Assembly: GCA_002338605.1 (NCBI GenBank)
Contig: DDIP01000003.1
Location: 2,056 to 26,414 of the forward strand
DNA: 24,359 nucleotides
Source of the DNA: Proteobacteria bacterium UBA1847
GTDB taxonomy: Bacteria > Pseudomonadota > Gammaproteobacteria > Steroidobacterales > Woeseiaceae
Direction of reading: 5' to 3'
Below the pieces are notes generated by a model. It did no database searches, was not told the origin of the DNA, and saw only the letters and a list, made by a program, of their open reading frames with translations. Below are positions 23,820-24,359 of the stretch, one piece after another; the stretch's first letter is position 1, and the number at the start of each line of letters is the position of its first letter. The position numbers and the translations under genes are program-made.

Positions 23820-24359
23820 ATGTCCGGGGTTTCCGATTGCTTTCACTGCGGCGAAGCACTGCCGAGAGGTCTGCCAATCGTGGCATCCGTCGGTGGAGAG
23901 GATCAAAAAGTCTGCTGCCTCGGCTGCAAGGCGGTCGCTGAATTTATTGACGGCAACGAGCTCGGTTCTTTTTATCGCTTCAGGAGTCCGCCGCATGCCG
24001 GCCTGGATCTCCGCCCGGAAATCGTCGCCTTTCAGGCATACGATTCAGACGACATGCGAGGACGCTATGTTCATGCTGTCGACGGACGCGCCGAGGCAAT
24101 ACTCGATATCGGCGGCATGTATTGCTCTGCCTGCGCGTGGTTGCTCGATGCGGCATTGGTCCGCCACGAGGCAATTCACTCGGTCGATATTAATCCGGCG
24201 ACTCGACGCGCCGTGATTGCCTGGGATATCGACGCACTGTCATTCAGCGGCCTGCTTCGTGCTATCGCCGAAGTGGGTTTCAAGCCGCAGCCAATCGGAC
24301 AGGACCAGAAGGACGTATCACAGGAACTTCAGTATCGGCTGGCGCTAAAGCGATTGGTC
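23820..24359 (+). CDS. ccoI: Copper-transporting P1B-type ATPase CcoI, 5' part
   Basis: CcoI (FixI) is a P1B-type ATPase that exports copper for insertion into the CuB site of the cbb3 oxidase. The open frame runs from the ATG at 23820 to the right edge with no stop, giving the first 180 residues. The N-terminal cysteine-rich metal-binding segment has CFHC (Cys7, Cys10) and CCLGC (Cys32, Cys33, Cys36), the arrangement typical of CcoI rather than ordinary CopA. A heavy-metal-associated domain follows, with GGMYCSACAW (Cys102, Cys105). The last residues (QELQYRLALKRLV) begin the linker before the first membrane helix. The helices, the CPC motif and the ATPase domains lie beyond the window. Confidence 0.93.
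   Translation, partial: MSGVSDCFHCGEALPRGLPIVASVGGEDQKVCCLGCKAVAEFIDGNELGSFYRFRSPPHAGLDLRPEIVAFQAYDSDDMRGRYVHAVDGRAEAILDIGGMYCSACAWLLDAALVRHEAIHSVDINPATRRAVIAWDIDALSFSGLLRAIAEVGFKPQPIGQDQKDVSQELQYRLALKRLV

Overview
This window is chromosomal DNA from a gammaproteobacterium. The evidence is the gene content and order: hslVU is followed by ubiE-ubiJ-ubiB, the proteins resemble E. coli and Pseudomonas orthologues along their whole length, and a complete cbb3 oxidase operon is present. An environmental marine-type lineage such as Woeseiaceae/Chromatiales is possible, but that is a guess from gene style and not proven here. I saw no tRNA, rRNA, CRISPR array, insertion sequence, integrase or phage gene.

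Region 1 (1-4936, + strand): the 3' end of hslV, then complete hslU (ATP-dependent HslUV protease). Next come ubiE, ubiJ and ubiB, the ubiquinone C-methyltransferase and two accessory factors of the aerobic Ubi complex. A perfect 23-bp inverted repeat with a 26-nt loop separates the protease genes from the quinone genes. Region 2 (4938-8406): an FkbM-type methyltransferase on the - strand, preceded by what looks like the severed C-terminus of a phospholipase D/cardiolipin-synthase-like gene. A translationally coupled pair follows on the + strand, an MMPL/RND-type transporter and a small PlsC-type acyltransferase, and ends in a hairpin terminator shared with the next gene.

Region 3 (8432-12334): a TonB-dependent outer-membrane receptor (-), trmB (+), a small DUF6763-like protein (+) and a small Rieske protein (-). 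Region 4 (11966-17609): two - strand runs, xthA-ampG-Rieske (overlapping genes) and coaBC-dut (overlapping or adjacent). Between them on the + strand are pyrE and a secreted DUF4124 protein. Several - strand genes here appear to start with TTG. Region 5 (17871-24359, + strand): a DUF2189 membrane protein, then ccoN-ccoO-ccoQ-ccoP, an unnamed 100-residue two-helix membrane protein, ccoG, an unusually short ccoH, and the start of ccoI, which runs off the window. These encode the high-affinity cbb3 terminal oxidase and its assembly factors.

The window is mostly housekeeping and respiratory. No large unknown system is evident. The points most worth a second look are the long perfect inverted repeat upstream of ubiE, the phospholipase D remnant, the minimal CcoH, the extra membrane protein inside the cco operon, and the MMPL-acyltransferase pair.
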